A stretch of 64,000 bases of DNA from Tetraselmis striata. Its lineage: Eukaryota; Chlorophyta; Chlorodendrophyceae; Chlorodendrales; Chlorodendraceae. Below, piece after piece: positions 42,084 through 55,000 of the stretch (the first letter of the stretch is position 1; each line of letters opens with the position of its first letter). Location of the stretch: the NCBI GenBank assembly GCA_006384855.1, contig VCJN01002485.1, positions 186,001-250,000 of the forward strand, in the 5' to 3' direction. A program made the position numbers and the translations under genes. A model generated the notes under the pieces. The model searched no databases, had not been told where the DNA came from, and worked only from the letters and a program-made list of their open reading frames with translations.

Positions 42084-43575
42084 TGGGTTGTCCGGTTGTC
42101 AATCGGTCCACCGTTTCACATGAGTTCACTATCATCACCAGCAACCGCGCCGGCTCGCCTGGATTAGTACACATGCAGTACCTCGCCCGGTGTTAAGGGC
42201 CGGCTGGAAAGTGAGAAGTGGTTGGAAGAATGATTACATGTTGTGCTGCGGGGGAGACACATTTGTGAGTAGGTGGCTAGTAGGTGAATGGGAAGGGTCA
42301 CACGCCAATAATATGATTACTGTATTGAGGTCATTATTTAAAGGTCATAGGTTCCTGGTATAAAGGTTACTAGATTTTGTTAGGTATGGTCATTCTCTCA
42401 CATGGACACACTGTAAATAATCAAATTCCGTCCTCGAACTACTGTATTATTATTATGTATATTGTGCCGTCATTGCCAGAATTGCAGTTTTTTCCGAGTA
42501 CCTGTACGTACCGGTACGGGGATAATACGGGTGGCTACTAATCCTTACTACCCGTCGCTACGATCCGACAAACCGGCGCGCGGCGGGCGGGCGCTCCGAC
42601 CACGACCGTTCATTTTCACGCGGGCGCGGGATTCCGACTCCGCACATTGCCCCCCCCCCCCCCCCCCCCCCCCCCCCACCCGCCGGATAATCAAGCGACG
42701 CCGTCAAGCACCTACCTGCCCTACCTTCGAACATGCCCGAGGTGAGTGCCCAGTCACACAGTGGAATTCCCAACTACGGATTGGTGCATCGTGCCACGCA
42801 AAGCGCGTTTTGGATGCGTTTGGCAGGTTATCGCCGGGTGCCGGTGCGGCAGATAGAGGCATAAACCATGAATCGGTGCCGAAGGTACCTGGTGGGCACG
42901 GAGCCTTAGCCGGCGGCATCCCCACGGATCGCAGAATAGGCGATGCGTATCAACACTGCATGTTGGCACCCGTCTGGCACCCGACACTGCAGGTTTGGTG
43001 AGTGGTTTGTAGGGCAAATGCCAGTTCATTGTTGTCACGGTGGTTGTCTTTGCGGCGGCTTGTCGAGCTGCTTCTCCGATCACCCCCCCGGCCGAATAGG
43101 CGATGCGTATCCACACTGCAGGTTTGCACCCGAACGCCGATGTACGTACGTGTCGACACATAAAACTGTGCGCCAAGTCAGCAAACACGCCTGCGGGTTG
43201 ACTGTGTCGGGTAGGTCGCCCACCAACGGGGGTTTTAGCGCGCGGAGGGGGGGGGGGGGGGTGGGCGGGGGGGGGGGGGCCGGAGGTTAGCTGTGCGCAC
43301 CTGTTCGATTTTGCGGGGTGATATTCGCGGTGTTTTCGATACTATATTCGTAATATTTTCGATTAGCACACGCACGCCCTGCTGCAGGTAGTCGTACTGC
43401 TGGTACTCGTACCCGTATCCGTACCCGTTGAGGAGGGCTAGGGATTCTTTGTCCGTGCTTTTTATCCTTTACACCTTGATGTTGTTGCTACCTGACGTTG
43501 TTAATATTGATGTTTTTGCTATCAATAATAGTCGATATGTTTATTTATTATAGGCGCTATCTCGCGTTACCTGAC
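42084..43575. other. Non-coding region with dispersed short duplications and homopolymers
   Basis: Contains an ~27-base C tract at 42651-42677 and G tracts at 43247-43280. GAATAGGCGATGCGTATC is repeated at about 42935 and 43094. The ~90-bp block 43002-43092 (GTAGGGCAAATGCCAGTTCA core) recurs at 44270-44370. No convincing gene. Confidence 0.45.
42344..42363. repeat. 20-bp direct repeat, right copy
   Basis: Exact partner of 40206-40225. Confidence 0.55.
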
Positions 43576-44025
43576 CTACCTGTATTCGCAGTTTGGTTGG
43601 CTCCTGCCTGGTGTCGGGGTGTTATCTCTAACAACCACAGGTACATGCAAGGATACATCCTTACCGCTATCTCCAAAGTTTACCCTGTATGCGATGATGC
43701 CGGACACCAGGCGGTTCGGGGCGGTGATTATGTGCCAAGGAAGTGCGCGGGTGTATTCTTCCTCAGCGACTATGTCGTATAATCCGTTGAATCGCGTGCG
43801 TCGGCCGCACTTCCCTTTTTTGACCACTTGCGCGATGAACACTACCGCCAGCGTCGCAGACCAGCACCTTGGCTTATTCTTTACGACTACAGCTACCGGA
43901 GCGAGTGCTCGAATGACAAGGAAAGGCCGCTGACCCCGTTGACTTGCGACGAACTGCGAATTTATTTCAGACTCATTTCGGCGGCATTTGGTGGCCAGTT
44001 GTTCGCGGTGGATCAGCAACGCCAA
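43576..44025 (-). CDS. Possible hypothetical protein, no ATG start
   Basis: A 150-codon open frame begins with TTG rather than ATG. Its composition is balanced and protein-like (EINSQFVASQRGQRPFLVIR, ATLAVVFIAQVVKKGKCGRR, GIIAYRVNFGDSGKDVSLHV), unlike the repeat-derived frames nearby. No motif is recognised and there are no neighbours to explain it. It could be the interior of an older mobile-element gene or chance. The frame ends at 43576 in unique sequence. Confidence 0.25.
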   Translation of the reverse strand: MALLIHREQLATKCRRNESEINSQFVASQRGQRPFLVIRALAPVAVVVKNKPRCWSATLAVVFIAQVVKKGKCGRRTRFNGLYDIVAEEEYTRALPWHIITAPNRLVSGIIAYRVNFGDSGKDVSLHVPVVVRDNTPTPGRSQPNCEYR

Positions 44026-44077
44026 ACGTAATAGTCGCTACAATATAATATGCACCACACGGTACCTGTATATATAC

Positions 44078-44085
<8 letters not shown>

Positions 44086-44118
<33 letters not shown>
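44086..44118. repeat. (TA)n microsatellite
   Basis: About 16 uninterrupted TA units, preceded by a TGTATATA-type transition. Confidence 0.9.
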
Positions 44119-44119
<1 letters not shown>

Positions 44120-44269
44120 TTGTATGGTTGACTCGTGCGAGTACGACCACATAGCGTGTGACCTTATTCATTGTAATTTGATACTTGTACACTCGTACTC
44201 GTACATGTAAAGTCATGGATATTTTCAACTACGCATGTTTTGCAAGTTGCGTAGTTGAGTTACATGCTG

Positions 44270-44370
44270 GTGAATGGTCCGTAGGGCAAATGCCAGTTCA
44301 TTGTTGTTTCAGTGGTTGTCATTGCGGCGGCTTCTTGTCGAGCTGCTTCTACGAACACCGCCCCGCTTCC
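44270..44370. repeat. Diverged copy of 43002-43092
   Basis: Shares AGGGCAAATGCCAGTTCATT, GGCGGCTT and GTCGAGCTGCTTCT in the same order with small indels. Dispersed repeat of unknown type. Confidence 0.6.
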
Positions 44371-44990
44371 ATGATCGCGCTGCGCTGCGTCCATATTTCA
44401 GCTGTGTGAGGCGAACTGCGAACATCGCCAAAGATGTTGGCGCCGGCTTGAAGCGCACCTTGGATTTTATTCTGCGGGAGGAGGTGGCGCCCGATTGAAA
44501 TAAGTGGGTCGCTATAGAAACTGAGGGAGGCTGGTAAGGCGCGTAGACTATCAGGGCGGCGGTCCGACACTATACAGATATGATGGGCAACGGTGGTACA
44601 TTGCTCTGCCTGCCTTGATGCGTGGCACCATGCAGGAGGCGATTAAAACTGCCTACTATGCCGGCGGTCCTGTACGGCAGGGGTGCCGTCAAGAGAGAAT
44701 GCTGTGGCAACCGTATATCACCGGTCAGCAAGTAAGCGGCAATGGAGGAGTGAACACTCAGCACAACACGTGAGAGCCGTGGCCATGGGGCGGGATGGGG
44801 CGGTGCGGCCCTGCATATAGCACATAGTGACACTATGCAGTGCCAAGGCTCTCGTATGATGACAGTGCTTGGGTCTATGTGTGTAAATATGATGGACTAA
44901 TAACACGCCGGCGGCATGATCATCACCAGTCCTGTAGCCGCAAAGCAGGGCGGCTCGGGATGAGGGGCTCCCTAACTAACCGACAATGTG
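44371..44990. other. No gene seen
   Basis: Mixed-composition DNA with short frames only. I see no repeat partner in the window apart from the edge of the 44270 copy. Confidence 0.35.
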
Positions 44991-46790
44991 TTCTCTCCGC
45001 CAGAGGAGGCCCAGAGGCGTGCCAGGCATCCGTGGGCTGCTCGGCGCCTGCGAGACTGCGTTGGCAATTGTGGGGGAGCTGGACCCAAGTTGCCGCCCCG
45101 CCCGCTGCTTCCTCACTGGTTGATGATGCCAAGCACAGCGATACGGCGGCCTCGGAAACCGTCGGCGCAATACGTATGGTGAGTGGTCGCCTGTTTTGGC
45201 CAATCTTAAATTGTTCACATATTTGTGTGTAGGGTAACTACGCTTTGGCTTTGACCTTGTTTTTTGACCTCTTTTCCCTACACGGATAGAGAACAACTAC
45301 ACTTATTCTGGAAATCAATTCGGTGTGCCGATGCAGTAAAAATATCACTGCGAATAAGAACCTGCCCCACCTGTCAGAGATCAAAGGAGATAGAATTATA
45401 GCCGGACTGTAGCAAACGTTCGTATAGGTTGCATACAAGCCCAATTTTAAGTTATGATGATTGTGGTTTCTTATAGGTGCGTCGACACCCGTAGAATACA
45501 CCACGGGTATTATAGGAAGAATGCCCGGACTCGTTGGTCCCCACCCCAAAAAAATGTGTGACCCGTGAGCCCAATTCGGTGTTACAGCATATGGCGGCCC
45601 CTACGCCCAGGGCAAAGTGTGGGGTGTTTTGGGGGAAGATTGGGGGGGCTATACGCTGAACTCAATGGCGTGCAGGAGGGCTATATGGCAAACGTGCCAA
45701 GAAACATCTGATATCATCCATGACTCCTCCAAGCCGGCCAAGGCAAGTTCCTGACTGCTGCTGCTGCTCCTTTATTGATAGAGTGGATTGTACGTACGCC
45801 TTGAATGAAATCCCCCCCCCCCCCCCCCCCCCCCCGGCATTGCGCTGCACGGGTGCCATGGCTGACTAGGGTATGTCTTTCTGCAGGTGCATGGTGGGGT
45901 CGGGGAAGGGCTGGCTAAGACAACTGCCTGGGTGGAGTGAGGCGCACATGGAGGCGGTACTGCCAGGCTCTGCTCCAGTTGACGGCGCGCAACTACAAGT
46001 TCTGGGTGGAGCGTGGGGCAACTATCAGCGGAGCAATGCTGCTCATTCCGCTGCTGCTGGATTGGCCCCGGCAAGGGCTACCGGAGACCGCCGGCGCAGT
46101 TGGATGGCGACAAGAGCTCCCTGGGGCGCGAACCACCATAAATCGCCGCAACGGTGAGCAGCTTTGACGCCCTACCTACTAAATACTATCATTTGTGTCG
46201 ATTAGCTGCGCCACAGGATGCTGCAACAGTTAATTGCGTTAGCGAATTGCAGAAATGGTAAATTGCTTTGCGCCATCGGCTCGGAGCGTGGGAAGGCGCG
46301 GTTGGCACTCTGTTACATTGGATGGCGTGCATTCGATCTAATTGTCTATGTTGTCTCTCACCCGTTACGTGCCGCAGTGCGCTGCACGGCTGAAACCTGG
46401 AAGGGACACTGATGTGCGTCATGGATGCAGGGGACAACGTTGATGGTGCGAGTGATATTGTCCCAATGCCTGGGTTATTGGGGGTGCACGTGTCCAGGGA
46501 GGGCGGTGTTCGTGTCTAGGCGGCGCCCTGGAGGTGCTGCATGGAACCGGCCCCCGCTGTGGTGACGGTTGCAGACCCCGGTGGCGTTGGTTGCCGCAGT
46601 ATCGGGGGCGCTCGCATGGTTCGTTAGCGGGCGCCACACCACACCAGGTTGTCAAAGCGATGGGGAAGGGGATCCTGAGGCTGACGGCAGGGACACGGTG
46701 AGCCGGTGCTCTGTAATCCTGCCTACATACGAGAGTCCGTCCGACCTGGCGGCTATTTGCTCCGCATACGCCAACCCTGTCTAGGCCATC
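44991..46790 (+). pseudogene. Isolated exon-like islands (possible decayed membrane protein or glycosyltransferase gene)
   Basis: Three plus-strand islands have splice-like edges. About 44994-45178 reads PPAASSLVDDAKHSDTAASE and ends at a GTGAGT donor. About 45893-46153 follows a TTTCTGCAG acceptor, needs a one-base shift near 45965, reads LTARNYKFWVERGATISGAM followed by LLIPLLLDW, and ends at GTGAGC. About 46573-46782 follows a GTTGCAG acceptor, has a hydrophobic anchor (PVALVAAVSGALAWFV), and ends in SRCSVILPTYESPSDLAAIC. That last string resembles the start of a family-2/64-type glycosyltransferase domain. The islands do not join into one continuous frame. I treat them as possible remnants; the glycosyltransferase idea is weak inference. 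Confidence 0.25.
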
Positions 46791-47246
46791 CCGGATTTCA
46801 GGAGCATACATAGGTTATTTGCTAATCGGCACAATGAATAGGTACAGAGCGTTATGGGCAGTCCGAGAGTATATTTGGGTGCACTGGTTCCTGCCACCAC
46901 TTTTGCGGCACTAAGCACCTTCTGCGCGATATGGCGGCCATGCCGCATATAAATGATTGTGCCATTGCCTGTAGATGTATAGCCTGATTATGAGTATGTG
47001 ACTCGGCGGGGGCTGAGGGAGGACTGCGAGGCATGCTGCTATCCAGAGCGGCCACTGCGCAGGGATGTGCTATGGGTGCATTGCAGGGGCGTGCTATCTT
47101 TGCCGCGGCAGATGCACCGGACTAGACTGTGCGTGCATTGCCCGATGCGCCGCAATCAGGAGTGCCTGCATCATGCCTGCAGGGCTCGGGATGGACTGAT
47201 AGAGGTGTGTGCTCATACACATAAAGGAAGTCGGCCCTGCGGGTCC
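46791..47246. other. No gene seen; start of duplicated block family
   Basis: Contains a diverged ancestor-like copy of the GCTGCTATCCAGAGCGGCC motif that recurs to the right. No coding evidence. Confidence 0.35.
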
Positions 47247-48110
47247 ATTGCACCGCGCGCTACTAGTATTCAGGAAGGACTCAAGGCAGGCCAAGAGCTG
47301 TCCCTCTATATATTTGCGCGCAGCTTGGGGTGAACTGTTGGCATTGCTGCTATATCCAGCGGTGGTGAATCGCCTGGCGTGGTGCTATCCAGAGTGGCCG
47401 TCGCATGTGGCAGAGAGTGCGTCGTGAGCCATGCTGCTTTACATAGCCAGTGCGGCGCGTGGCGGGTTAGCGGGTTATAGGTGTGCAGCTTATACAAGTG
47501 TGCAGCCGGGCGGGCGGCCGCTGCTTGAGGCGGCGGGTGTTGCAAGGTGTGGTGCAATCCCTGGTACCCGCTGCGCTGCGCGGACACGAGATGGGACTGA
47601 TGAGCGTGCTATGTAATATAGGTAGTAAATCCTTGCATATGTTGCTGTTGACATCATGCGGAGCGCCCCCCTGCGCATGTCTCAGTGTTGTGCTATCCAT
47701 GGCAGCCACTGCATGGGGCGAGGCTCAGAGGGTGGCTGATTACTAGTCCATCGCACCGCGCGCTACTATTCCGGAAGGACTTAAGGCAGGCCAAGAGCTG
47801 TCCTTCTATATATTTGCGCGCAGCTCGGGGTGAATTGTCGGCATTGCTGCTATATCCAGCGGTGTTGAATTGCCTGGCGTGGTGCTATCCAGAGTGGCCG
47901 TCGCGTGTGGCAGAGAGTGCATCGCGAGGCACTGTGCTTTACATAGCCAGTGCGGGCGCGTGGCGGGTTTAAGCGATTGAACGGGTTGCGGGTGACCAGC
48001 TAACTTAATGTGATGGGCGGCCGCTGCTTGAGGCTGCGGGTGTTGCAAGGCGTGGTGTGATCCCCGGTACCCGCTGCGCTGCGCGGGCCCGAGATGGGAC
48101 AGATGAGTAC
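47247..48110. repeat. ~500-bp direct duplication
   Basis: 47247-47605 and 47749-48110 are matching blocks about 500 bp apart and roughly 90% identical. Shared landmarks include CACCGCGCGCTACTA, AGGCCAAGAGCTGTCC, ATATATTTGCGCGCAGCT, TGGTGCTATCCAGAGTGGCC, GGCGGCCGCTGCTTGAGG and GGTACCCGCTGCGCTGCGCG. A gap of different sequence (47606-47748) lies between. Both copies share frame-disrupting indels, so they are not coding. Confidence 0.8.
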
Positions 48111-48858
48111 TAGTACTCTGCTGGACATATATATGTGTATGTCAGGACTGGCCGCTGCGCGAGGCTGCGGGCGTATTGCTAGACGTGTGGCTATCGAGAG
48201 TGGATGTAGCGCGGCCAAGGGCAGACTGGTAGTAGTGCTTAAAACTATACATATTTTGACCGGCGGATGCTCTCGGCTGGGCAGATATTGCGATGCGTGC
48301 TGCTATCCATAGCGAATGGGGCGGGGCTGCAAGGTGGGGGAAGGGCGGGGGGGGGGATTCTGCATGGCGATGAAATGGAGCGACTGGTAGGCGTGCCGGT
48401 ATATCGGGGCAGCCGGGGGCGGAACTGCAGGTGTACTGCACGGCGTGCTGCTAGTCGGGGCGAACTACAAAGGGAGGCCTGGAGATGTAAGGACAGTGGT
48501 GCTTGCACATGTGTGCCGAAGCAACTATAAGACCCCTTCTTGAAGCCACACACTAGGCTTGCATGCAAGCTATAAGAACATTAGCTGTAGTTCCGCCCGA
48601 GTTTTTCTTGATTTGAACTATGAGAGCAGGGCAGGTCCTTATCCGCAGTGTTTTCATAGCCGCGTCGGCACAGGTACATGTAATGGATCAAGGCAGCTTG
48701 GCGTGTATAATCAGGTGATGTTTGCTGCTAGTCATAGCGACTTGCGAGGCGTGGTGCTATCTGCTACACAATGCTGGGTTCAATGCTGGGTGAGGTGTTT
48801 GTGTTCCGGGTAGCGTTCCGGTTTCGGTGATTGAGTTTTGCCATCCCTCTCAGCCCAG
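48111..48858. other. Intergenic, diverged copies of the same block family
   Basis: GGCCGCTGCGCGAGGCTGCGG and TGCTATC..AGAGTGG-like motifs recur loosely to about 48480. No gene seen. Confidence 0.35.
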
Positions 48859-48967
48859 GTTCAAGCAAAGCCTGGACCTGGTTGACAGCGCCCACCACGA
48901 GGAGGTGGGGATGGCGCCGGGCACCAAAAAATGGTATCTGTACATCCGGGGGACGTTCTCAGGTTGA
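48859..48967 (+). pseudogene. Terminal-exon-like fragment
   Basis: It follows a pyrimidine-rich CTCTCAGCCCAG acceptor and reads about 36 codons to TGA, including FKQSLDLVDSAHHEEVGMAP and GTKKWYLYIRGTF. The amino-acid mixture is typical of real protein and unlike the surrounding repeats. No upstream exon could be connected and no family is recognised. It ends ~110 bp before the satellite, so the rest of the gene may have been lost when the array arose. Confidence 0.3.
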
Positions 48968-49080
48968 ACCCCAAACAACCCGCCACATGCAAGCAGCGGT
49001 GGCCTTAACTTCGTCTGTACATTTACCGAGATGGTTTTTTTTTTCTCAAGATCCTTTTGAGGGTCAGAGACGCTTGCCCC

Positions 49081-52000
49081 GTGCCGTTCGTCCGCGGGTC
49101 AGCATGTATACACCCGCCCCGTTCAAGGCCATATAGGGACACCTTTCAATCCTTCCGGGTCCAGGGTGACCATTTCCTCGACCCAGATAGTACTGCCCGG
49201 TTGAGAGCGACCAGCTCTAGCCGGTTTCAGTGCCCTTGACAGCCGTTCGTCCGCAGATGATCAATTCCGCGCCGTTCACGGCCGTTGAGGGACACATAAG
49301 CACTCTGCTGGGGAGGGTGGCCATTTCCTTGACCCAGATAGTACTGCCCGGTTGAGAGCGACCAGCTCTAGCCGGTTTCAGTGCCCTTGACAGCCGTTCG
49401 TCCGCAGATGATCAATTCCGCGCCGTTCACGGCCGTTGAGGGACACAGAAGCACTCTGCTGGGGAGGGTGACCATTTCCTCGACCCAGATAGTACTGCCC
49501 GGTTGAGAGCGACCAGCTCTAGCCGGTTTCAGTGCCCTTGACAGCCGTTCGTCCGCAGATGATCAATTCCGCGCCGTTCACGGCCGTTGAGGGACACAGA
49601 AGCACTCTGCTGGGGAGGGTGGCCATTTCCTTGACCCAGATAGTACTGCCCGGTTGAGAGCGACCAGCTCTAGCCGGTTTCAGTGCCCTTGACAGCCGTT
49701 CGTCAGCAGATGATCAATTCCGCGCCGTTCACGGCCGTTGAGGGACACGTAAGCACTCTGCTGGGGAGGGTGACCATTTCCTTGACCCAGATAGTACTGC
49801 CCGGTTGAGAGCGACCAGCTCTAGCCGGTTTCAGTGCCCTTGACAGCCGTTCGTCCGCAGATGATCAATTCCGCGCCGTTCACGGCCGTTGAGGGACACA
49901 GAAGCACTCTGCTGGGGAGGGTGGCCATTTCTTCGACCCAGATAGTACTGCCCAGTTGAGAGCGACCAGCTCTAGCCGGTTTCAGTGCCCTTGACAGCCG
50001 TTCGTCAGCAGATGATCAATTCCGCGCCGTTCACGGCCGTTGAGGGACACGTAAGCACTCTGCTGGGGAGGGTGGTCATTTCCTCGACCCAGATAGTACT
50101 GCCCGGTTGAGAGCGACCAGCTCTAGCCGGTTTCAGTGCCCTTGACAGCCGTTCGTCCGCAGATGATCAATTCCGCGCCGTTCACGGCCGTTGAGGGACA
50201 CGGAAACACTCTGCTGGGGAGGGTGGCCATTTCCTTGACCCAGATAGTACTGCCCGGTTGAGAGCGACCAGCTCTAGCCGGTTTCAGTGCCCTTGACAGC
50301 CGTTCGTCAGCAGATGATCAATTCCGCGCCGTTCACGGCCGTTCAGGGACACGTAAGCACTCTGCTGGGGAGGGTGACCATTTCCTCGACCCAGATAGTA
50401 CTGCCCGGTTGAGAGCGACCAGCTCTAGCCGGTTTCAGTGCCCTTGACAGCCGTTCGTCAGCAGATGATCAATTCCGCGCCGTTCACGGCCGTTCAGGGA
50501 CACGTAAGCACTCTGCTGGGGAGGGTGGTCATTTCCTCGACCCAGATAGTACTGCCCGGTTGAGAGCGACCAGCTCTAGCCGGTTTCAGTGCCCTTGACA
50601 GCCGTTCGTCAGCAGATGATCAATTCCGCGCCGTTCACGGCCGTTGAGGGACACGTAAGCACTCTGCTGGGGAGGGTGACCATTTCCTTGACCCAGATAG
50701 TACTGCCCGGTTGAGAGCGACCAGCTCTAGCCGGTTTCAGTGCCCTTGACAGCCGTTCGTCAGCAGATGATAAATTCCGCGCCGTTCACGGCCGTTGAGG
50801 GACACAGAAGCACTCTGCTGGGGAGGGTGACCATTTCCTCGACCCAGATAGTACTGCCCGGTTGAGAGCGACCAGCTCTAGCCGGTTTCAGTGCCCTTGA
50901 CAGCCGTTCGTCCGCAGATGATCAATTCCGCGCCGTTCACGGCCGTTGAGGGACACAGAAGCACTCTGCTGGGGAGGGTGGCCATTTCCTTGACCCAGAT
51001 AGTACTGCCCGGTTGAGAGCGACCAGCTCTAGCCGGTTTCAGTGCCCTTGACAGCCGTTCGTCAGCAGATGATCAATTCCGCGCCGTTCACGGCCGTTGA
51101 GGGACACGTAAGCACTCTGCTGGGGAGGGTGGTCATTTCCTCGACCCAGATAGTACTGCCCAGTTGAGAGCGACCAGCTCTAGCCGGTTTCAGTGCCCTT
51201 GACAGCCGTTCGTCAGCAGATGATCAATTCCGCGCCGTTCACGGCCGTTCAGGGACACGTAAGCACTCTGCTGGGGAGGGTGGTCATTTCCTTGACCCAG
51301 ATAGTACTGCCCGGTTGAGAGCGACCAGCTCTAGCCGGTTTCAGTGCCCTTGACAGCCGTTCGTCCGCAGATGATCAATTCCGCGCCGTTCACGGCCGTT
51401 GAGGGACACGTAAGCACTCTGCTGGGGAGGGTGACCATTTCCTTGACCCAGATAGTACTGCCCGGTTGAGAGCGACCAGCTCTAGCCGGTTTCAGTGCCC
51501 TTGACAGCCGTTCGTCCGCAGATGATCAATTCCGCGCCGTTCACGGCCGTTGAGGGACACGTAAGCACTCTGCTGGGGAGGGTGACCATTTCCTTGACCC
51601 AGATAGTACTGCCCGGTTGAGAGCGACCAGCTCTAGCCGGTTTCAGTGCCCTTGACAGCCGTTCGTCCGCAGATGATCAATTCCGCGCCGTTCACGGCCG
51701 TTGAGGGACACGTAAGCACTCTGCTGGGGAGGGTGACCATTTCCTTGACCCAGATAGTACTGCCCGGTTGAGAGCGACCAGCTCTAGCCGGTTTCAGTGC
51801 CCTTGACAGCCGTTCGTCCGCAGATGATCAATTCCGCGCCGTTCACGGCCGTTGAGGGACACGTAAGCACTCTGCTGGGGAGGGTGACCATTTCCTTGAC
51901 CCAGATAGTACTGCCCGGTTGAGAGCGACCAGCTCTAGCCGGTTTCAGTGCCCTTGACAGCCGTTCGTCAGCAGATGATAAATTCCGCGCCGTTCACGGC

Positions 52001-55000
52001 CGTTCAGGGACACGTAAGCACTCTGCTGGGGAGGGTGACCATTTCCTCGACCCAGATAGTACTGCCCGGTTGAGAGCGACCAGCTCTAGCCGGTTTCAGT
52101 GCCCTTGACAGCCGTTCGTCCGCAGATGATCAATTCCGCGCCGTTCACGGCCGTTGAGGGACACAGAAGCACTCTGCTGGGGAGGGTGGCCATTTCCTTG
52201 ACCCAGATAGTACTGCCCGGTTGAGAGCGACCAGCTCTAGCCGGTTTCAGTGCCCTTGACAGCCGTTCGTCAGCAGATGATCAATTCCGCGCCGTTCACG
52301 GCCGTTGAGGGACACGTAAGCACTCTGCTAGTGGGTGGTCATTTCCTCGACCCAGATAGTACTGCCCGGTTGAGAGCGACCAGCTCTAGCCGCTTTCAGT
52401 GCCCTTGACAGCCGTTCGTCAGCAGATGATCAATTCCGCGCCGTTCACGGCCGTTGAGGGACACAGAAGCACTCTGCTGGGGAGGGTGGCCATTTCCTTG
52501 ACCCAGATAGTACTGCCCGGTTGAGAGCGACCAGCTCTAGCCGGTTTCAGTGCCCTTGACAGCCGTTCGTCAGCAGATGATCAATTCCGCGCCATTCACG
52601 GCCGTTGAGGGGCACAGAAGCACTCTGCCGGGGAGGGTGACCATTTCCTCGACCCAGATAGTACTGCCCGGTTGAGAGCGACCAGCTCTAGCCGGTTTCA
52701 GTGCCCTTGACAGCCGTTCGTCCGCAGATGATCAATTCCGCGCCGTTCACGGCCGTTGAGGGACACAGAAGCACTCTGCTGGGGAGGGTGGCCATTTCCT
52801 TGACCCAGATAGTACTGCCCGGTTGAGAGCGACCAGCTCTAGCCGGTTTCAGTGCCCTTGACAGCCGTTCGTCCGCAGATGATCAATTCCGCGCCGTTCA
52901 CGGCCGTTGAGGGACACAGAAGCACTCTGCTGGGGAGGGTGGCCATTTCCTTGACCCAGATAGTACTGCCCGGTTGAGAGCGACCAGCTCTAGCCGGTTT
53001 CAGTGCCCTTGACAGCCGTTCGTCAGCAGATGATCAATTCCGCGCCATTCACGGCCGTTGAGGGACACAGAAGCACTCTGCCGGGGAGGGTGACCATTTC
53101 CTCGACCCAGATAGTACTGCCCGGTTGAGAGCGACCAGCTCTAGCCGGTTTCAGTGCCCTTGACAGCCGTTCGTCCGCAAATGATCAATTCCGCGCCGTT
53201 TACGGCCGTTGAGGGACACGTAAGCACTCTGCTGGGGAGGGTGGCCATTTCCTTGACCCAGATAGTACTGCCCGGTTGAGAGCGACCAGCTCTAGCCGGT
53301 TTCAGTGCCCTTGACAGCCGTTCGTCCGCAGATGATCAATTCCGCGCCGTTCACGGCCGTTGAGGGACACGTAAGCACTCTGCTGGGGAGGGTGACCATT
53401 TCCTTGACCCAGATAGTACTGCCCGGTTGAGAGCGACCAGCTCTAGCCGGTTTCAGTGCCCTTGACAGCCGTTCGTCCGCAGATGATCAATTCCGCGCCG
53501 TTCACGGCCGTTGAGGGACACAGAAGCACTCTGCTGGGGAGGGTGGCCATTTCCTTCGACCCAGATAGTACTGCCCAGTTGAGAGCGACCAGCTCTAGCC
53601 GGTTTCAGTGCCCTTGACAGCCGTTCGTCAGCAGATGATCAATTCCGCGCCGTTCACGGCCGTTGAGGGACACGTAAGCACTCTGCTGGGGAGGGTGGTC
53701 ATTTCCTCGACCCAGATAGTACTGCCCGGTTGAGAGCGACCAGCTCTAGCCGGTTTCAGTGCCCTTGACAGCCGTTCGTCCGCAGATGATCAATTCCGCG
53801 CCGTTCACGGCCGTTGAGGGACACGGAAAGCACTCTGCTGGGGAGGGTGGCCATTTCCTTGACCCAGATAGTACTGCCCGGTTGAGAGCGACCAGCTCTA
53901 GCCGGTTTCAGTGCCCTTGACAGCCGTTCGTCAGCAGATGATCAATTCCGCGCCGTTCACGGCCGTTCAGGGACACGTAAGCACTCTGCTGGGGAGGGTG
54001 ACCATTTCCTCGACCCAGATAGTACTGCCCGGTTGAGAGCGACCAGCTCTAGCCGGTTTCAGTGCCCTTGACAGCCGTTCGTCAGCAGATGATCAATTCC
54101 GCGCCGTTCACGGCCGTTCAGGGACACGTAAGCACTCTGCTGGGGAGGGTGGTCATTTCCTCGACCCAGATAGTACTGCCCGGTTGAGAGCGACCAGCTC
54201 TAGCCGGTTTCAGTGCCCTTGACAGCCGTTCGTCAGCAGATGATCAATTCCGCGCCGTTCACGGCCGTTCAGGGACACGTAAGCACTCTGCTGGGGAGGG
54301 TGGACCATTTCCTTGACCCAGATAGTACTGCCCGGTTGAGAGCGACCAGCTCTAGCCGGTTTCAGTGCCCTTGACAGCCGTTCGTCAGCAGATGATCAAT
54401 TCCGCGCCGTTCACGGCCGTTCAGGGACACGTAAGCACTCTGCTGGGGAGGGTGACCATTTCCTCGACCCAGATAGTACTGCCCGGTTGAGAGCGACCAG
54501 CTCTAGCCGGTTTCAGTGCCCTTGACAGCCGTTCGTCCGCAGATGATCAATTCCGCGCCGTTCACGGCCGTTGAGGGACACAGTAAGCACTCTGCTGGGG
54601 AGGGTGGCCATTTCCTTGACCCAGATAGTACTGCCCGGTTGAGAGCGACCAGCTCTAGCCGGTTTCAGTGCCCTTGACAGCCGTTCGTCAGCAGATGATC
54701 AATTCCGCGCCGTTCACGGCCGTTCAGGGACACGTAAGCACTCTGCTGGGGAGGGTGGTCATTTCCTCGACCCAGATAGTACTGCCCGGTTGAGAGCGAC
54801 CAGCTCTAGCCGGTTTCAGTGCCCTTGACAGCCGTTCGTCAGCAGATGATCAATTCCGCGCCGTTCACGGCCGTTCAGGGACACGTAAGCACTCTGCTGG
54901 GGAGGGTGGTCATTTCCTTGACCCAGATAGTACTGCCCGGTTGAGAGCGACCAGCTCTAGCCGGTTTCAGTGCCCTTGACAGCCGTTCGTCCGCAGATGA

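Noticed and set aside
41638..42123. Hydrophobic plus-strand ORF as a membrane protein gene
   Set aside because: It is explained by a 225-bp tandem duplication whose copies are read in different frames. No start context or conserved motif.
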